Origin: JALYNX01 sp040902845
GTDB taxonomy: Bacteria; Actinomycetota; Acidimicrobiia; Spongiisociales; ZC4RG35
Length of the DNA: 64,000 nucleotides
Assembly (NCBI GenBank): GCA_040902845.1
Contig: JBBDWM010000022.1
Span: forward strand, 1 to 64,000
Direction: 5' to 3'
Shown here: piece after piece, positions 8,089-17,249 of the stretch
How the letters are laid out: each line of letters opens with the position of its first letter
Numbering within the stretch: position 1 is the first letter of the stretch
The notes under the pieces: model-generated
Told to the model about the DNA's origin: nothing
What the model saw: only the letters and a program-made list of their open reading frames with translations
Databases searched by the model: none
Program-made: the position numbers and the translations under genes

Positions 8089-9087
8089 TCAGCGAGGCTG
8101 CTCTTGCCACCGCCAGGAATCGGCGCACATCTCGGCGAGATCCCTGGTCGTCTTCCAACCCAGATCGGTGGCGGCCTTGGACACGTCGGCATAGCTGGAG
8201 GCAACGTCGCCAGGCCGCCGATCGGCTATCTCGTAGGGAATCGGCCGCCCCGACTCCTGCTCATAGGTCCTGATGACTTCGAGGACGCTATGGCCCTCAC
8301 CGGTGCCCAGGTTGTAGGTGAAGACCCCGCTCTCCTCGCCATGTCGATCGAGGGCCTTGACGTGGCCTTCAGCCAGATCGACGACATGGATGAAATCCCG
8401 GACGCCGGTGCCGTCAGGTGTCGGGTAATCGCCCCCGAAGACACGCACCCTGGGAAGGAGCCCGGCCGCTACCCGCGCCACATAGGGCATAAGGTTGGTG
8501 GGCTCGCCGGCCGGATCTTCCCCGATCAGACCTGATGGGTGGGCTCCCACCGGGTTGAAGTAACGAAGCAGCGATATCGACCAGTCGGGATTCGCGGTGT
8601 GCAGATCACGAAGGATCTGTTCCATCATGATCTTGGTCCACCCGTACGGATTGACCGCGGTTCCGGTCGGCACGGATTCGACGAGAGGAAGCTCCACCGA
8701 ATCCCCGTATACAGTCGCCGACGAGCTGAACACGAAGCACTTGACGTCGAATTCGAGCAAGGTCTCGACGAGGGCGATAGTCCCCCCGACATTGTTGTCG
8801 TAGTAGAGCAACGGCTGCTCGACCGATTCGCCGACGGCCTTGAGAGCCGCAAAATGCATACAGGCGTCGAATCCCTGACTGACCACCGTTCGCATCGCAT
8901 CACGGTCCCTGACATCGGCCTTCACGAACTCGGGGGTAATTCCGGCTATCTCGCCGATCCGAGCGACCACCGCCTGGTGGGAATTGGAGAGATTGTCGAC
9001 GAGCACCGGCTCGTGGCCGGCTTCGATCAGGGATATGGCGCTGTGGCTGCCGATGAATCCGGCGCCGCCGGTGACGAGAACACGCAT
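8089..9087 (-). CDS. galE: UDP-glucose 4-epimerase
   Basis: This extended SDR enzyme interconverts UDP-glucose and UDP-galactose with bound NAD. It has the N-terminal dinucleotide motif VTGGAGFIGSH, the catalytic Ser/Thr region FSSSATVYG, the YxxxK pair (YGWTKIMMEQIL) and the substrate motif LRYFNPVGAHPSG. At 332 residues the length is standard. It follows nineteen bases upstream of the phosphomutase in the same direction, consistent with a joint role in UDP-sugar supply for envelope polysaccharides. Confidence 0.93.
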   Translation of the reverse strand: MRVLVTGGAGFIGSHSAISLIEAGHEPVLVDNLSNSHQAVVARIGEIAGITPEFVKADVRDRDAMRTVVSQGFDACMHFAALKAVGESVEQPLLYYDNNVGGTIALVETLLEFDVKCFVFSSSATVYGDSVELPLVESVPTGTAVNPYGWTKIMMEQILRDLHTANPDWSISLLRYFNPVGAHPSGLIGEDPAGEPTNLMPYVARVAAGLLPRVRVFGGDYPTPDGTGVRDFIHVVDLAEGHVKALDRHGEESGVFTYNLGTGEGHSVLEVIRTYEQESGRPIPYEIADRRPGDVASSYADVSKAATDLGWKTTRDLAEMCADSWRWQEQPR

Positions 9088-9114
9088 GATTTGGAGGTTA
9101 GAGGTCGCCGCCGG

Positions 9115-10206
9115 TCACGCCGTCGGAACCGAGAGGACGAACGTCGACCATCCGTCTTCATAGCGATAGGTGAGGTCGCCGTGCATCAGGCGCGCCAACC
9201 GACGGGCTACAGCCAGTCCCAGGCCGACTGAGCTCGGATGAGCTCCTCGACTCCCCGTCTCGAAGGCCTTGAAGATCCGCTCGACATCAGAGTCGGGGAT
9301 GGCATCCCCCGAATCTCTGACTTTCACCTCGATACGGTCACCGACCTTGGCTAGAGCCACGCTCACGGTCTCCCCTCCGTGGCGAAGTGCGTTGGAAACC
9401 AGGTTCCTCAGGATCTGGCGGGTGCGTCTTGGATCGGCGGTGACCTGTGACGAGCCGTCGAACACCAGAAGATCGATGGGGTGGTTCTCCACTTCCAACA
9501 CCCTTTCGATCTCCTTCACCACGTCGAAGACCTCGGGATGGACACTTACCCCATTCATCTCGTCTCCGTATGCGACCAGGAGGTCCTCGATGAGCCACGA
9601 TGCGTCGTCGGCCTGGCGGGCGATCATCTGTGCCATCTCACGCCGATCTTCATCCGTGAACGTGTCGTAGTTGTTGGCCAGCTCCTGGCCGAGCCCCAAC
9701 ATCGCCGCGATCGGGTTCCTCAGCTCGTGGGACACGGTGGCGATGAACTCGTCTTTGGCTTTTTGGGCCTCGACTTTGTCCGTCATGTCGATCAGGGAGC
9801 CTTCGTAGTAGAGGACATCCCCGGTTTGGTCCCGGATGACTCTCGCCGAGTCCCGAACCCAGATCGTGGTCCCGTTCGGTCGTATCAGCTCGATGTCGAA
9901 GTCGTAGACGACTCCCGTCGCTCCGATCTCCTCGATCCAACGAATCCGTCTCTCAGGGTTGACGTAGACGCTCTCCACCGTTGCGACGTGGCTCTTCAGT
10001 TCCTCAACGGTCTCATACCCGAGGAGAGTGGCCAGAGCCGGGTTGGCTGCCACCAACTCGCCGTTGAGCGCACTCCGGTAGAAGGCCACCGGCATCCGCT
10101 TGAAGAAGGCGTTGAGTTCACCGACGTCCATGGGATCGCGGATGGGTTCCTCCCTGATCTGGTCCCGCTGCGGATTTTGGCCCTTGTGCCCCCGGCCAGT
10201 CACCAT
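9115..10206 (-). CDS. PAS-domain sensor histidine kinase
   Basis: This 363-residue cytoplasmic kinase has no membrane segment. A PAS domain (about residues 28-150; LNAFFKRMPVAFYRSALNG, YYEGSLIDMT) is followed by a HisKA dimerisation domain with the phospho-accepting His in TVSHELRNPIAAML and a HATPase_c domain (ILRNLVSNALRHGGE, VRDSGDAIPD, SVGLGLAVARRLARLM). No response regulator gene is adjacent, so its partner lies elsewhere. An alternative start is ATG 10131 (MDVGELNAFF), preceded at a distance by GGAGG. Confidence 0.9.
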   Translation of the reverse strand: MVTGRGHKGQNPQRDQIREEPIRDPMDVGELNAFFKRMPVAFYRSALNGELVAANPALATLLGYETVEELKSHVATVESVYVNPERRIRWIEEIGATGVVYDFDIELIRPNGTTIWVRDSARVIRDQTGDVLYYEGSLIDMTDKVEAQKAKDEFIATVSHELRNPIAAMLGLGQELANNYDTFTDEDRREMAQMIARQADDASWLIEDLLVAYGDEMNGVSVHPEVFDVVKEIERVLEVENHPIDLLVFDGSSQVTADPRRTRQILRNLVSNALRHGGETVSVALAKVGDRIEVKVRDSGDAIPDSDVERIFKAFETGSRGAHPSSVGLGLAVARRLARLMHGDLTYRYEDGWSTFVLSVPTA

Positions 10207-10344
10207 TCAATCTTCGTCACCGGGGGCCGTTTGTCGCAATCGATCTCCCAACGCCCGGTGCTCTGCATGGGTATCGGCTCGACCAGGACCGGACATGAGA
10301 CCCGAGATGATCAGTGCCCGGCTCGTGGAGAAGATCTTGGGTGG

Positions 10345-11049
10345 TCAGGCCTCGAATTCGAGTGTGAGCTGAGGCTCTGGTCGCTGAAAACGCTCCAGCC
10401 CGTTCCACATCAGATGATCCATGAACACCCATGAGCGCCGGTGGATCGAGGTTGGGCCCCAGGCCTGGAGGGCTGCCTTGTGCACCGGGCACGGGTATCC
10501 CTTGTTGGCTTCGAAGTTGTAACCGGGATAGTTGACAGCGGTCTCTCGCATGATCCGATCCCTACTGACCTTGGCGAGGATCGAGGCTGCGGCGATCGAC
10601 AACGAGGTGGCATCTCCTCGCACGATCCGCTTTGCCCCCCCGACGAAATCCCAATTGCCATCGACCAGCACCTGGTCGGGTTTGACACCGAGACCCTCGA
10701 GGGCGCGGCGTGCGGCCAAACGCTGCGCGTCGGACATCCCCAGCTCGTCGCATTCAGCAGGGCTGGCATGTCCGACGGCCCATGCGTCACACCATCCGGC
10801 GATTCGGTCAAAGAGGGCCTCGCGCTCGTCCTCGTTGAGCATCTTGGAATCGCGGATCTTGTACACCCTCGTCGTGGCAGGGACGACGGCGGCGCCAATG
10901 GTCAGCGGGCCGGCCCAAGAGCCGCGTCCCACCTCGTCGACACCGACCACGATGGGCGCCCCCGCGGCCCACAGAGACCGCTCCACCTCCAGACCGGGTG
11001 CCTTTCTCTTGAGGCTCGGCCTCAGCTTGGGGGCGGTGGCGGTGGTCAT
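10345..11049 (-). CDS. rnhB: Ribonuclease HII
   Basis: This enzyme cleaves RNA in RNA/DNA hybrids, including single ribonucleotides in DNA. The signature GVDEVGRGSWAGPL holds the first catalytic Asp and Glu. The third Asp is in VLVDGNWDF and a further one in RGDATSLSIAAASILAKVSRD. ATG 11049 gives 234 residues with about 25 residues before the fold; a longer in-frame extension to 11283 would overlap the yqgE gene. It carries the C-terminal HRRSW segment usual in actinobacterial RnhB. Confidence 0.95.
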   Translation of the reverse strand: MTTATAPKLRPSLKRKAPGLEVERSLWAAGAPIVVGVDEVGRGSWAGPLTIGAAVVPATTRVYKIRDSKMLNEDEREALFDRIAGWCDAWAVGHASPAECDELGMSDAQRLAARRALEGLGVKPDQVLVDGNWDFVGGAKRIVRGDATSLSIAAASILAKVSRDRIMRETAVNYPGYNFEANKGYPCPVHKAALQAWGPTSIHRRSWVFMDHLMWNGLERFQRPEPQLTLEFEA

Positions 11050-11113
11050 CGGATCGTGAGAGTAGGTCTCCCCGGCCGGGCGCAGCGGTCTTGGAGCCCC
11101 AACTTGCGACGGG

Positions 11114-11659
11114 TCAGTTGAGGGCCACGTCGTCGGGAAATGTCGAAACGAGCGAGAGATATCCGTTCTGGCGGCGCAGGATCCTGGCCCATTGGCCCTC
11201 CGGGCGGTCGAAGGGATCGTCAGGTGAGGCCTGGACCAAATACCACGAGCCTTCTGCGATCTCCGCCTCGAGCTGGCCGGCACCCCAACCCGCGTACCCG
11301 GAATAGATGCGAATCCGGGTCAGATCCCCCGGCGGGCTGGTCGAGAGGTCGACCAATGACACTCCCGGCAGGGGCGTCGGATCGCCACCACTTCCCGGCC
11401 CCAATGCGATCGCCATCTCCGGTTCCACCGGTCCCCCATAGAAGACCGGCTGCGACTCGGTTTCCCCGACAACCCATTCCGGGAGATGATCGACGACGAG
11501 CTCCGGTGTCGGGCGATTCAGCACGATTCCCACCGTTCCGTCCTCGTCGTGTTGGAGCATGAGAATCACGGTCCGCCAGAAATGAGGATCCATCAGTACT
11601 GGTGTGGCGACCAGGAGCTTGCCGGCGTGGGTCTCGATCACAAAATCATCGTGCCACAC
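11114..11659 (-). CDS. YqgE/AlgH family protein (DUF179)
   Basis: This is a 181-residue protein of the conserved YqgE/AlgH family. Visible signatures are GKLLVATPVLMDPHFWRTVI at the N-terminus, VGIVLNRPT, PVFYGGPVE and YSGYAGWGAGQLEAEI. The molecular role of the family is unsettled; AlgH was reported as a regulator of alginate synthesis in Pseudomonas. It lies directly upstream of rnhB on the same strand. Confidence 0.93.
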   Translation of the reverse strand: MWHDDFVIETHAGKLLVATPVLMDPHFWRTVILMLQHDEDGTVGIVLNRPTPELVVDHLPEWVVGETESQPVFYGGPVEPEMAIALGPGSGGDPTPLPGVSLVDLSTSPPGDLTRIRIYSGYAGWGAGQLEAEIAEGSWYLVQASPDDPFDRPEGQWARILRRQNGYLSLVSTFPDDVALN

Positions 11660-11742
11660 GTTGGATATTGCCGCAGGACTGATCTCGCGCGATTCGAATC
11701 GGCGGATAGTCTGTCGGCATCAGGATTTCGCTCTCGTCACGC

Positions 11743-12378
11743 TTGGTGCGTCATCTACTCGTGCTGGCAGCCGCGGGTCTATTGATCGCGGCCTGTGGCG
11801 GGGATTCTGCCGATGTCGTCACCTACACCGACACCGAGCGTTTGGGCCGGTTTCAGATCCCCGAGCAATGGCACACATACCAGTTGGCCGAGATCTCCGC
11901 CCTCGACGATCTCCCCTTTGACGAGCAGGTGCAAGGGTTCTCATTCCCGGCAGTGAGCAGCATCGCCTTCGACGGCGACCCGGTGCGCGACGTCACCCAC
12001 CTCAGTCGAGCCCTCCCCGAGGCGGAGTACCCGATTGGGCTGATGTGGGTCCGCCAGATCGGCGAGACGGAGAAGGATTTCCTCTCGCGGGCGGTGCTCA
12101 CCCAATCCGTTCTCCCCTACTACAACCTGTCCAACAGTCAGGAACTGCAGAAGGAGGACTTCACGTTCGGAGGGGGGTTCGACGGGGTTAGGGTCCTGGT
12201 GAGCTTTGAAGACGAGGCGGGCCAGAACCAGGGTGTGGCCTACTTGATCACGGTGTCCAACCCTGACGACACCAGGATGTATTCGATGATCGCCGGCTGT
12301 AGCCGGGAATGCTTCATTACACACCAGGAAACGATTGTGGGAGTTGTTGACTCATGGCTGGTGAACAAGAGAGCCTGA
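11743..12378 (+). CDS. Putative lipoprotein, coupled to the FtsH-like gene
   Basis: This 211-residue protein starts at TTG 11743 or GTG 11746. It has a short lipoprotein signal (HLLVLAAAGLLIAACGGD, Cys at about residue 18), so it is probably anchored on the outer face of the membrane. The mature part (RFQIPEQWHTYQLAEI, YPIGLMWVRQIGE, YLITVSNPDDTRMYSMIAGC) resembles secreted domains that recognise or shield substrates, but I do not recognise a family. Its last 25 bases overlap the start of the FtsH-like protease gene in another frame, so the two are very likely co-translated. Confidence 0.75.
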   Translation: MVRHLLVLAAAGLLIAACGGDSADVVTYTDTERLGRFQIPEQWHTYQLAEISALDDLPFDEQVQGFSFPAVSSIAFDGDPVRDVTHLSRALPEAEYPIGLMWVRQIGETEKDFLSRAVLTQSVLPYYNLSNSQELQKEDFTFGGGFDGVRVLVSFEDEAGQNQGVAYLITVSNPDDTRMYSMIAGCSRECFITHQETIVGVVDSWLVNKRA

Positions 12379-14708
12379 ACACAAGAAAGCGAGACGTCCG
12401 CAAGACCAGGCGTCGTCTCGACACGTGGGATCGCATAAAGTTCCTCATCTTCCTCGCGGTCGTGATGACCGCGATGATCGCCGGCTCCGACGACCTGGGC
12501 TTCCTCGGCTTTTGGGACGTCGTCGTCGCGTTCTTCTCAGCCGGCACCGGTCGCGCCCTCGGCATCCTCTTCCTACTGGAATGCCTCCGACAGACGCACT
12601 ATTGGTTCTCCGAGCGCTCCGCCGCCTACAACTCCTTCTGGCAGGACAGCCTCTTCGGGGGCGCCGAGCGATGGACGCAGTCCCATTTCAAGCCATGGAC
12701 TCGATTCCGGGTCGGCAGGTTCTTCCGGTGGGCGTTGTATCTGTTCATCATCGGGGTCCTGGTCGACTACTTCGTGGCCGAGGTCCAGGGCCCGATCCAG
12801 GCGATAGTCGAGCTTCCTCGTCTCATCGTCGGGATCATGCCGTTTGCCTTCCAGTTGATGTTCGGTTTTCTCTTCATGGCCGTCCAGTTCCTGGGGATCT
12901 TCTGGTTGCTCACTCGTGGCGGAATGGACGTCATCCTCCCCGAGGAGGTGACGACTCGCTTCGATGATGTGTGGGGCCAGGATCATGTCCTCGACCTCAT
13001 CAAGGAGAACATCGCCTTTCTCGAGAAACCGGATGAGATCGAGAAAAAGGGCGGGTACATCCCTGGTGGGATCCTGCTCTGGGGGCCGCCTGGAACCGGC
13101 AAGACCCTCATGGCGCAGGCGATCGCGGGTGAGACCGGCCGACCGTACGTGTTCGTCGATCCCGGAGCGTTCATCAACATGTTCATGGGGATCGGCGTCC
13201 TCAAGGTCAAGAGCCTCTATCGCAAGCTGCGCAAGCTGAGCCTCCGTCACGGAGGCGTGATCGTCTTCTTCGACGAGGCCGACGCCCTTGGCTCTCGCGG
13301 CGCACAGGGTGCGCCCACGGGTCAGTTCGGACAGGCCACGCGAAACGACCTCGGCTTCACCTGCAACGGGTTCAGCTATCTCGGGGATCAGACCCAAATG
13401 GCCCTGGTGGAATATTGGAACCAGACCGAGCCGACAACTGCCGACGAGGCACCCAAACCTGGCTTTATCAACCGGATCATGATGGGAGGGATGGGTGGCG
13501 GCGGCGGAGGCATGGGGACCCTGCAGGCGCTGCTCACCGAGATGAACGGGCTCACCAAGCCACGCGGGATGACCAACAAGTTCAGGAAGATGTTCGGATT
13601 CCGGCCCAAGCCCCCGCCCAAGTATCGAATCCTCCACATCATGGCGACCAACATGCCCAACTCCCTTGACGAGGCGATGTTGCGCCCGGGACGGATCGAC
13701 CGCATCTACAAGATCGCCTATCCGTCGAAGGAAGGGCGCAAGCAGACCATTGTGGGGTATCTGGACAAGGTGGACCACAAGTTGACTCCGGAGCAGGTCG
13801 AGCATCTCGCCGTGATCACCCCCTATTACTCCGGCGCCAGCATCAAGAACCTGGTCAACGAGGCCCTGATCATCGCGGTCCGGGCCGGGCGCGAGGCAAT
13901 CGAGTGGCCGGATGTGTGGCGGGCAAAGTCGCTCAAGGAACTGGGGCCGCCCGAGGATGTCGACTACATCCAGAGGGAGCGCCACGCGGTTGCGGTGCAC
14001 GAAGCGAGCCATGCAGTGACGGCGCATCTCCTTGGCGCCCACCGACGGATCGACATGGTCTCGATCGAGAAGCGCGCCTCCACGCTGGGCATGGTCAAGT
14101 CGATGAGTGAGGAGGAGCGCTTCACGCAGTGGAGGTCAGAGTTCGAGAGCGACATCATGGTGTCTCTCGCCTCTCTGGCAGGTGAAAGGCTCTTCTTCGG
14201 CGGGGACAATAGCTCGGGCGTCTCCTCGGACCTGCAATCTGCCTCGACGGTGGCCGCACTCATGGAGGGTGTCTACGGCATGGGTGCCAGTCTGTCCTCG
14301 ACCATGGGCACCCGATCCAATGAGACCGGTGGGCCGGCCAATCCCGTGTCAACCGCGTTGCGAGAGCGCCGGAAGCAGATCGAGGAGAGGCTCGCCGTTC
14401 TCTACGAAAAGGTGGCCGTCTTGCTCGGCGAGCACGAGGACAAGGTCCTGGAACTTGCCGCCGTCCTCGAGGAGAAGAAGAACATCTCCGGTGAAGAGGT
14501 GGCCGAGATCATGGGCTCCGATCCGGGCTCACGCACGATGCGCGAACCTCGGGGATGGCAGGCGGTGTCGGACGAGATCGCCTCAGACCGTCAGCGCGAT
14601 GCCCTCACCAAGGCCGGCCGGGAGGTTGCGGCGAGCAGCCCGACCAACGGTCGCGGCAAAATGACCCCTTCCACCCCGGTCGAAGCCGAGCCCGGCACGG
14701 GCGACTGA
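12354..14708 (+). CDS. Divergent FtsH-like AAA+ metalloprotease
   Basis: This 784-residue membrane protein has several hydrophobic segments in the first ~190 residues. An AAA+ ATPase follows: Walker A GPPGTGKT at ~244-251, pore-loop-like FINMFMGIG at ~273-281, Walker B VIVFFDEAD at ~302-310, and a sensor/arginine-finger stretch ATNMPNSLDEAMLRPGRIDR. A peptidase M41 domain comes last, with zinc motif HEASH at ~549-553. FtsH normally has HEAGH, so the HExxH ligands are kept. A candidate third acidic ligand is in SGVSSDLQSAS. Compared with FtsH, about 60 extra residues separate Walker B from the LLTEMNG segment (including a glycine-rich GGMGGGGGGMG), and a second ~20-residue basic/proline insertion precedes sensor 1. 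The long N-terminal membrane part also differs from the two-helix FtsH topology. Confidence 0.85.
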   Translation: MAGEQESLNTRKRDVRKTRRRLDTWDRIKFLIFLAVVMTAMIAGSDDLGFLGFWDVVVAFFSAGTGRALGILFLLECLRQTHYWFSERSAAYNSFWQDSLFGGAERWTQSHFKPWTRFRVGRFFRWALYLFIIGVLVDYFVAEVQGPIQAIVELPRLIVGIMPFAFQLMFGFLFMAVQFLGIFWLLTRGGMDVILPEEVTTRFDDVWGQDHVLDLIKENIAFLEKPDEIEKKGGYIPGGILLWGPPGTGKTLMAQAIAGETGRPYVFVDPGAFINMFMGIGVLKVKSLYRKLRKLSLRHGGVIVFFDEADALGSRGAQGAPTGQFGQATRNDLGFTCNGFSYLGDQTQMALVEYWNQTEPTTADEAPKPGFINRIMMGGMGGGGGGMGTLQALLTEMNGLTKPRGMTNKFRKMFGFRPKPPPKYRILHIMATNMPNSLDEAMLRPGRIDRIYKIAYPSKEGRKQTIVGYLDKVDHKLTPEQVEHLAVITPYYSGASIKNLVNEALIIAVRAGREAIEWPDVWRAKSLKELGPPEDVDYIQRERHAVAVHEASHAVTAHLLGAHRRIDMVSIEKRASTLGMVKSMSEEERFTQWRSEFESDIMVSLASLAGERLFFGGDNSSGVSSDLQSASTVAALMEGVYGMGASLSSTMGTRSNETGGPANPVSTALRERRKQIEERLAVLYEKVAVLLGEHEDKVLELAAVLEEKKNISGEEVAEIMGSDPGSRTMREPRGWQAVSDEIASDRQRDALTKAGREVAASSPTNGRGKMTPSTPVEAEPGTGD

Positions 14709-14713
14709 ACACC

Positions 14714-15952
14714 TCACGGGCGCCAGCCCGTGTCCCCGACCCGGCCGATGCTGCAATCCTCTGCGAGCACGCGCACGTCGCTGTCCGTGGTCAGATCATC
14801 GATGAGAAGCGACCGGCCGCTGACCGCGAGCACGCTGTGCCCGTCGGCGACGGCGTAGAGGGGCAGGCCCTCCAGGGTGGAATCGACGACGACCTCGGTC
14901 ACTTTCCCGGTCACGGCATTCACGGTGGACACACTGGTCGCCGAGGTTCGGAAGACGGCAGTCGCCTCGTCGAGCCACCCGATCGGCGTTCCGACTGCCA
15001 ACAGGTCGTCCAAGCCTGCGGTCTCGCCATCAGCGGTCAGCATTTCGACACCGGTCAGAGAAGCATCTTCGGGGTCGACACCAGCCAAGGTGATGTAACC
15101 GGACTCTGGCGAGCCCCAACCGGTCACCGGTATTCCAAACCCCTCACTGATGGGCTCGATCCATTCGGTGTCCCCCGTCTCCGGGTCGAATCTGGAGATA
15201 GCCAACGACACCAATTCGGGTTGGTCCGGGACTTCCTGGGTAACGGCCAACAAGAGATCATCCTCGATGGCGCCGACCAGCCGGGCCGGCATCCAGTCCT
15301 CCACCACCGGATAGTCGATCACTTCACCGCTCAGAGCGTCGGTCAGCACACGTTCGTCACCGGTGCTGAGGGCGTAAACACTCTCCGTCGTCGCCACCCA
15401 GTTGGTGTCGGCCCCGATGGCCACGCCGGTGTTGACCCACAGAGCTCCGGACGGCTCCATCCCGTAGAGGAGACCACTGATGATGACGGCACGGGTGGTG
15501 GGTAGCTCGGGGATCGTCTCATCCGCATCGGTGGCGAGGAGCTCCTCATAGGCGGTTCTGATCATCACACCCATGAACGGCCGCTCCGGATCGTCCGGAT
15601 TCGCACCCAGGACCATCTCGGCCGATTCCTCGACGCCGTCTCGGCGCAGTTCCAGGTCCACCGGGTCCCCGACAGACCGCTCATTGAGAGCTACCCGCAG
15701 TTGTTCGGAATCGGAGGTCTCAACCCCATCCATGGCAACGATCACATCACCCGCCTCGAGCACCCCATCGGCGGCGGTGTTCTCGAAGACTTCACTGATC
15801 GAGACCCCCTGCGGTGGTCCGACAAGGAACGAACAGGCGAGGGGAGGCTCGAGAACTTCTCCGACGTCGGGCAGCGCACTCCGGTCCGGCGGCGCGGTTG
15901 CGCATGCGGCCATCAGGCAGGCAATAGTTGCGATCAGAAGGGCCTTCGACAC
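14714..15952 (-). CDS. PDZ-domain lipoprotein with beta-propeller-like region
   Basis: This 412-residue protein starts at GTG 15952, chosen because it places the lipobox (CLMAAC) about 17 residues in; an ATG lies 39 bases upstream. The N-terminal half has a PDZ domain (PPQGVSISEVFENTAADG, LEAGDVIVAMDGVETSDSEQ, GDPVDLELRRDG). The rest is rich in short beta-repeats with alternating Asp/Gly turns, as in secreted propeller proteins. No protease triad is visible, so it is probably a binding or scaffold protein outside the membrane. It converges on the FtsH-like gene with a 5-base gap. Confidence 0.75.
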   Translation of the reverse strand: MSKALLIATIACLMAACATAPPDRSALPDVGEVLEPPLACSFLVGPPQGVSISEVFENTAADGVLEAGDVIVAMDGVETSDSEQLRVALNERSVGDPVDLELRRDGVEESAEMVLGANPDDPERPFMGVMIRTAYEELLATDADETIPELPTTRAVIISGLLYGMEPSGALWVNTGVAIGADTNWVATTESVYALSTGDERVLTDALSGEVIDYPVVEDWMPARLVGAIEDDLLLAVTQEVPDQPELVSLAISRFDPETGDTEWIEPISEGFGIPVTGWGSPESGYITLAGVDPEDASLTGVEMLTADGETAGLDDLLAVGTPIGWLDEATAVFRTSATSVSTVNAVTGKVTEVVVDSTLEGLPLYAVADGHSVLAVSGRSLLIDDLTTDSDVRVLAEDCSIGRVGDTGWRP

Positions 15953-16006
15953 GCCAACAGCGTACCGGTGGGCCTGGATGATGGCCCCCATGACTAGCGT
16001 GGCGAT

Positions 16007-16195
16007 ATGCCGTTTCCGTCGGTGCTTCTCCACGATCATCTCGACGGTGGATTGCGCCCGCAAACGGTGTTGGAGCTGGCCGAGCAGCACCGATACCCCG
16101 ACCTCCCATCAGACACCCCGCAGGGGCTCCAGGCGTGGTTCGACCAGTCCGATTCGGGCTCGCTGGAGAAGTACCTCGAGATGATGTGGCGATGA
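16007..16195 (+). pseudogene. Adenosine deaminase N-terminal fragment
   Basis: This 62-residue frame reads as the start of an adenosine/AMP deaminase-family enzyme: LLHDHLDGGLRPQTVLELAE carries the HxH zinc-binding motif, followed by YPDLPSDTPQGLQAWF and GSLEKYLEMMW. It then stops, whereas the family needs about 270 more residues with further zinc ligands and the catalytic Glu. The stop TGA (16193-16195) overlaps the ATG of tdh (16192) as ATGA. It therefore cannot be an active deaminase. It looks like a gene cut by a deletion that brought tdh next to its first 62 codons, which may now serve as a translated leader for tdh. Confidence 0.72.
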
Positions 16196-17226
16196 GAGCG
16201 CTGGTCAAGCATCCCGATGAGACCGGGCTCCGTCTCGACGAGGTGGAGACCCCGCACGTCGGCGCCGACGACGTCTTGATCAAGGTGCACACCACCGGTA
16301 TCTGCGGCACCGACCTCCACATCTACAACTGGGATGATTGGGCCCAGGCCACCATCCCGGCCCCAATGACAGTTGGGCATGAGTTTGCCGGTGAGATAGT
16401 CGACCTTGGCTCCAACGTCTCCGGGTTCGAGGTCGGCGAGGTGGTGGGGGCCGAGGGTCACGTCGTCTGCAACAGGTGTCGTAACTGCCTGGCAGGCCGA
16501 AGACACCTCTGTCACGACACAAAGGGAATCGGCGTCAACCTCCCCGGGGCCTTCGCCGACTACGTATTGATCCCAAAGAGCAATGTCTGGAGACACATAC
16601 CGGGCATCGACTTCGACATCGCGGCCATCTTCGACCCGTTCGGGAACGCGGTGCACACCGCCCTCGAGTTCCCGGTGCTTGGCGAGGACGTCCTGATCAC
16701 GGGGGCAGGCCCGATCGGCCTGATGGCGTCTGCCGTCGTTGCCCGGGCCGGGGCGCGCAACGTGGTGGTCACCGACGTCAACCCCTATCGGTTGGAACTG
16801 GCAAAGCGGATGGGTGCGACCCGGACCGTCGACGTGCGGTTCGGGGACCTTCAGGATGTGCAGGACGAACTGGGGATGACGGAGGGATTCGATGTCGCCC
16901 TTGAGATGTCGGGGAAATCGGCCGCCCTCGACGACATACTTCAGAACACCATCCATGGTGCAAATGTCGCCCTGCTCGGCATCCCTTCGGATCCCTATCC
17001 CATCGACTGGAGCATCGTCATCTTCAACATGCTCAACCTCAAGGGGATCTACGGGCGTGAGATGTTCGAGACTTGGTACAAGATGAACGTCCTGATCGGC
17101 TCAGGGCTGGACATCTCCCCGGTTATCACCCACCGTTTCGGAGTCGAAGAGTATGACACCGCCTTTGGCGTTGCCGCCTCTCACGAGTCAGGCAAGGTCT
17201 TGATCAATTGGGCCGACCTTCCCTGA
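16192..17226 (+). CDS. tdh: L-threonine 3-dehydrogenase (zinc-dependent MDR)
   Basis: This medium-chain dehydrogenase oxidises L-threonine to 2-amino-3-oxobutyrate with NAD. It has the catalytic zinc region TTGICGTDLHIYNWD, then GHEFAGEIVDLG, the structural-zinc cysteines in CNRCRNCLAGRRHLC, the NAD-binding loop ITGAGPIGLMASAV and the family-typical LNLKGIYGREMFETWYKM. At 344 residues the length is standard. ATG 16192 overlaps the stop of the upstream deaminase fragment. The usual partner gene kbl is not next to it. Related sorbitol or alcohol dehydrogenases are a weaker alternative. Confidence 0.9.
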   Translation: MRALVKHPDETGLRLDEVETPHVGADDVLIKVHTTGICGTDLHIYNWDDWAQATIPAPMTVGHEFAGEIVDLGSNVSGFEVGEVVGAEGHVVCNRCRNCLAGRRHLCHDTKGIGVNLPGAFADYVLIPKSNVWRHIPGIDFDIAAIFDPFGNAVHTALEFPVLGEDVLITGAGPIGLMASAVVARAGARNVVVTDVNPYRLELAKRMGATRTVDVRFGDLQDVQDELGMTEGFDVALEMSGKSAALDDILQNTIHGANVALLGIPSDPYPIDWSIVIFNMLNLKGIYGREMFETWYKMNVLIGSGLDISPVITHRFGVEEYDTAFGVAASHESGKVLINWADLP

Positions 17227-17249
17227 TCATTCCCGGGGTGGGCACATAT

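Noticed and set aside
12573..14042. Minus-strand frame of 489 codons
   Set aside because: It lies wholly inside the FtsH-like gene on the opposite strand and shows no recognisable motif.
16135..16191. N-terminal extension of threonine dehydrogenase
   Set aside because: The extra residues do not resemble the family, and the ATG at 16192 matches the normal start and the ATGA overlap.
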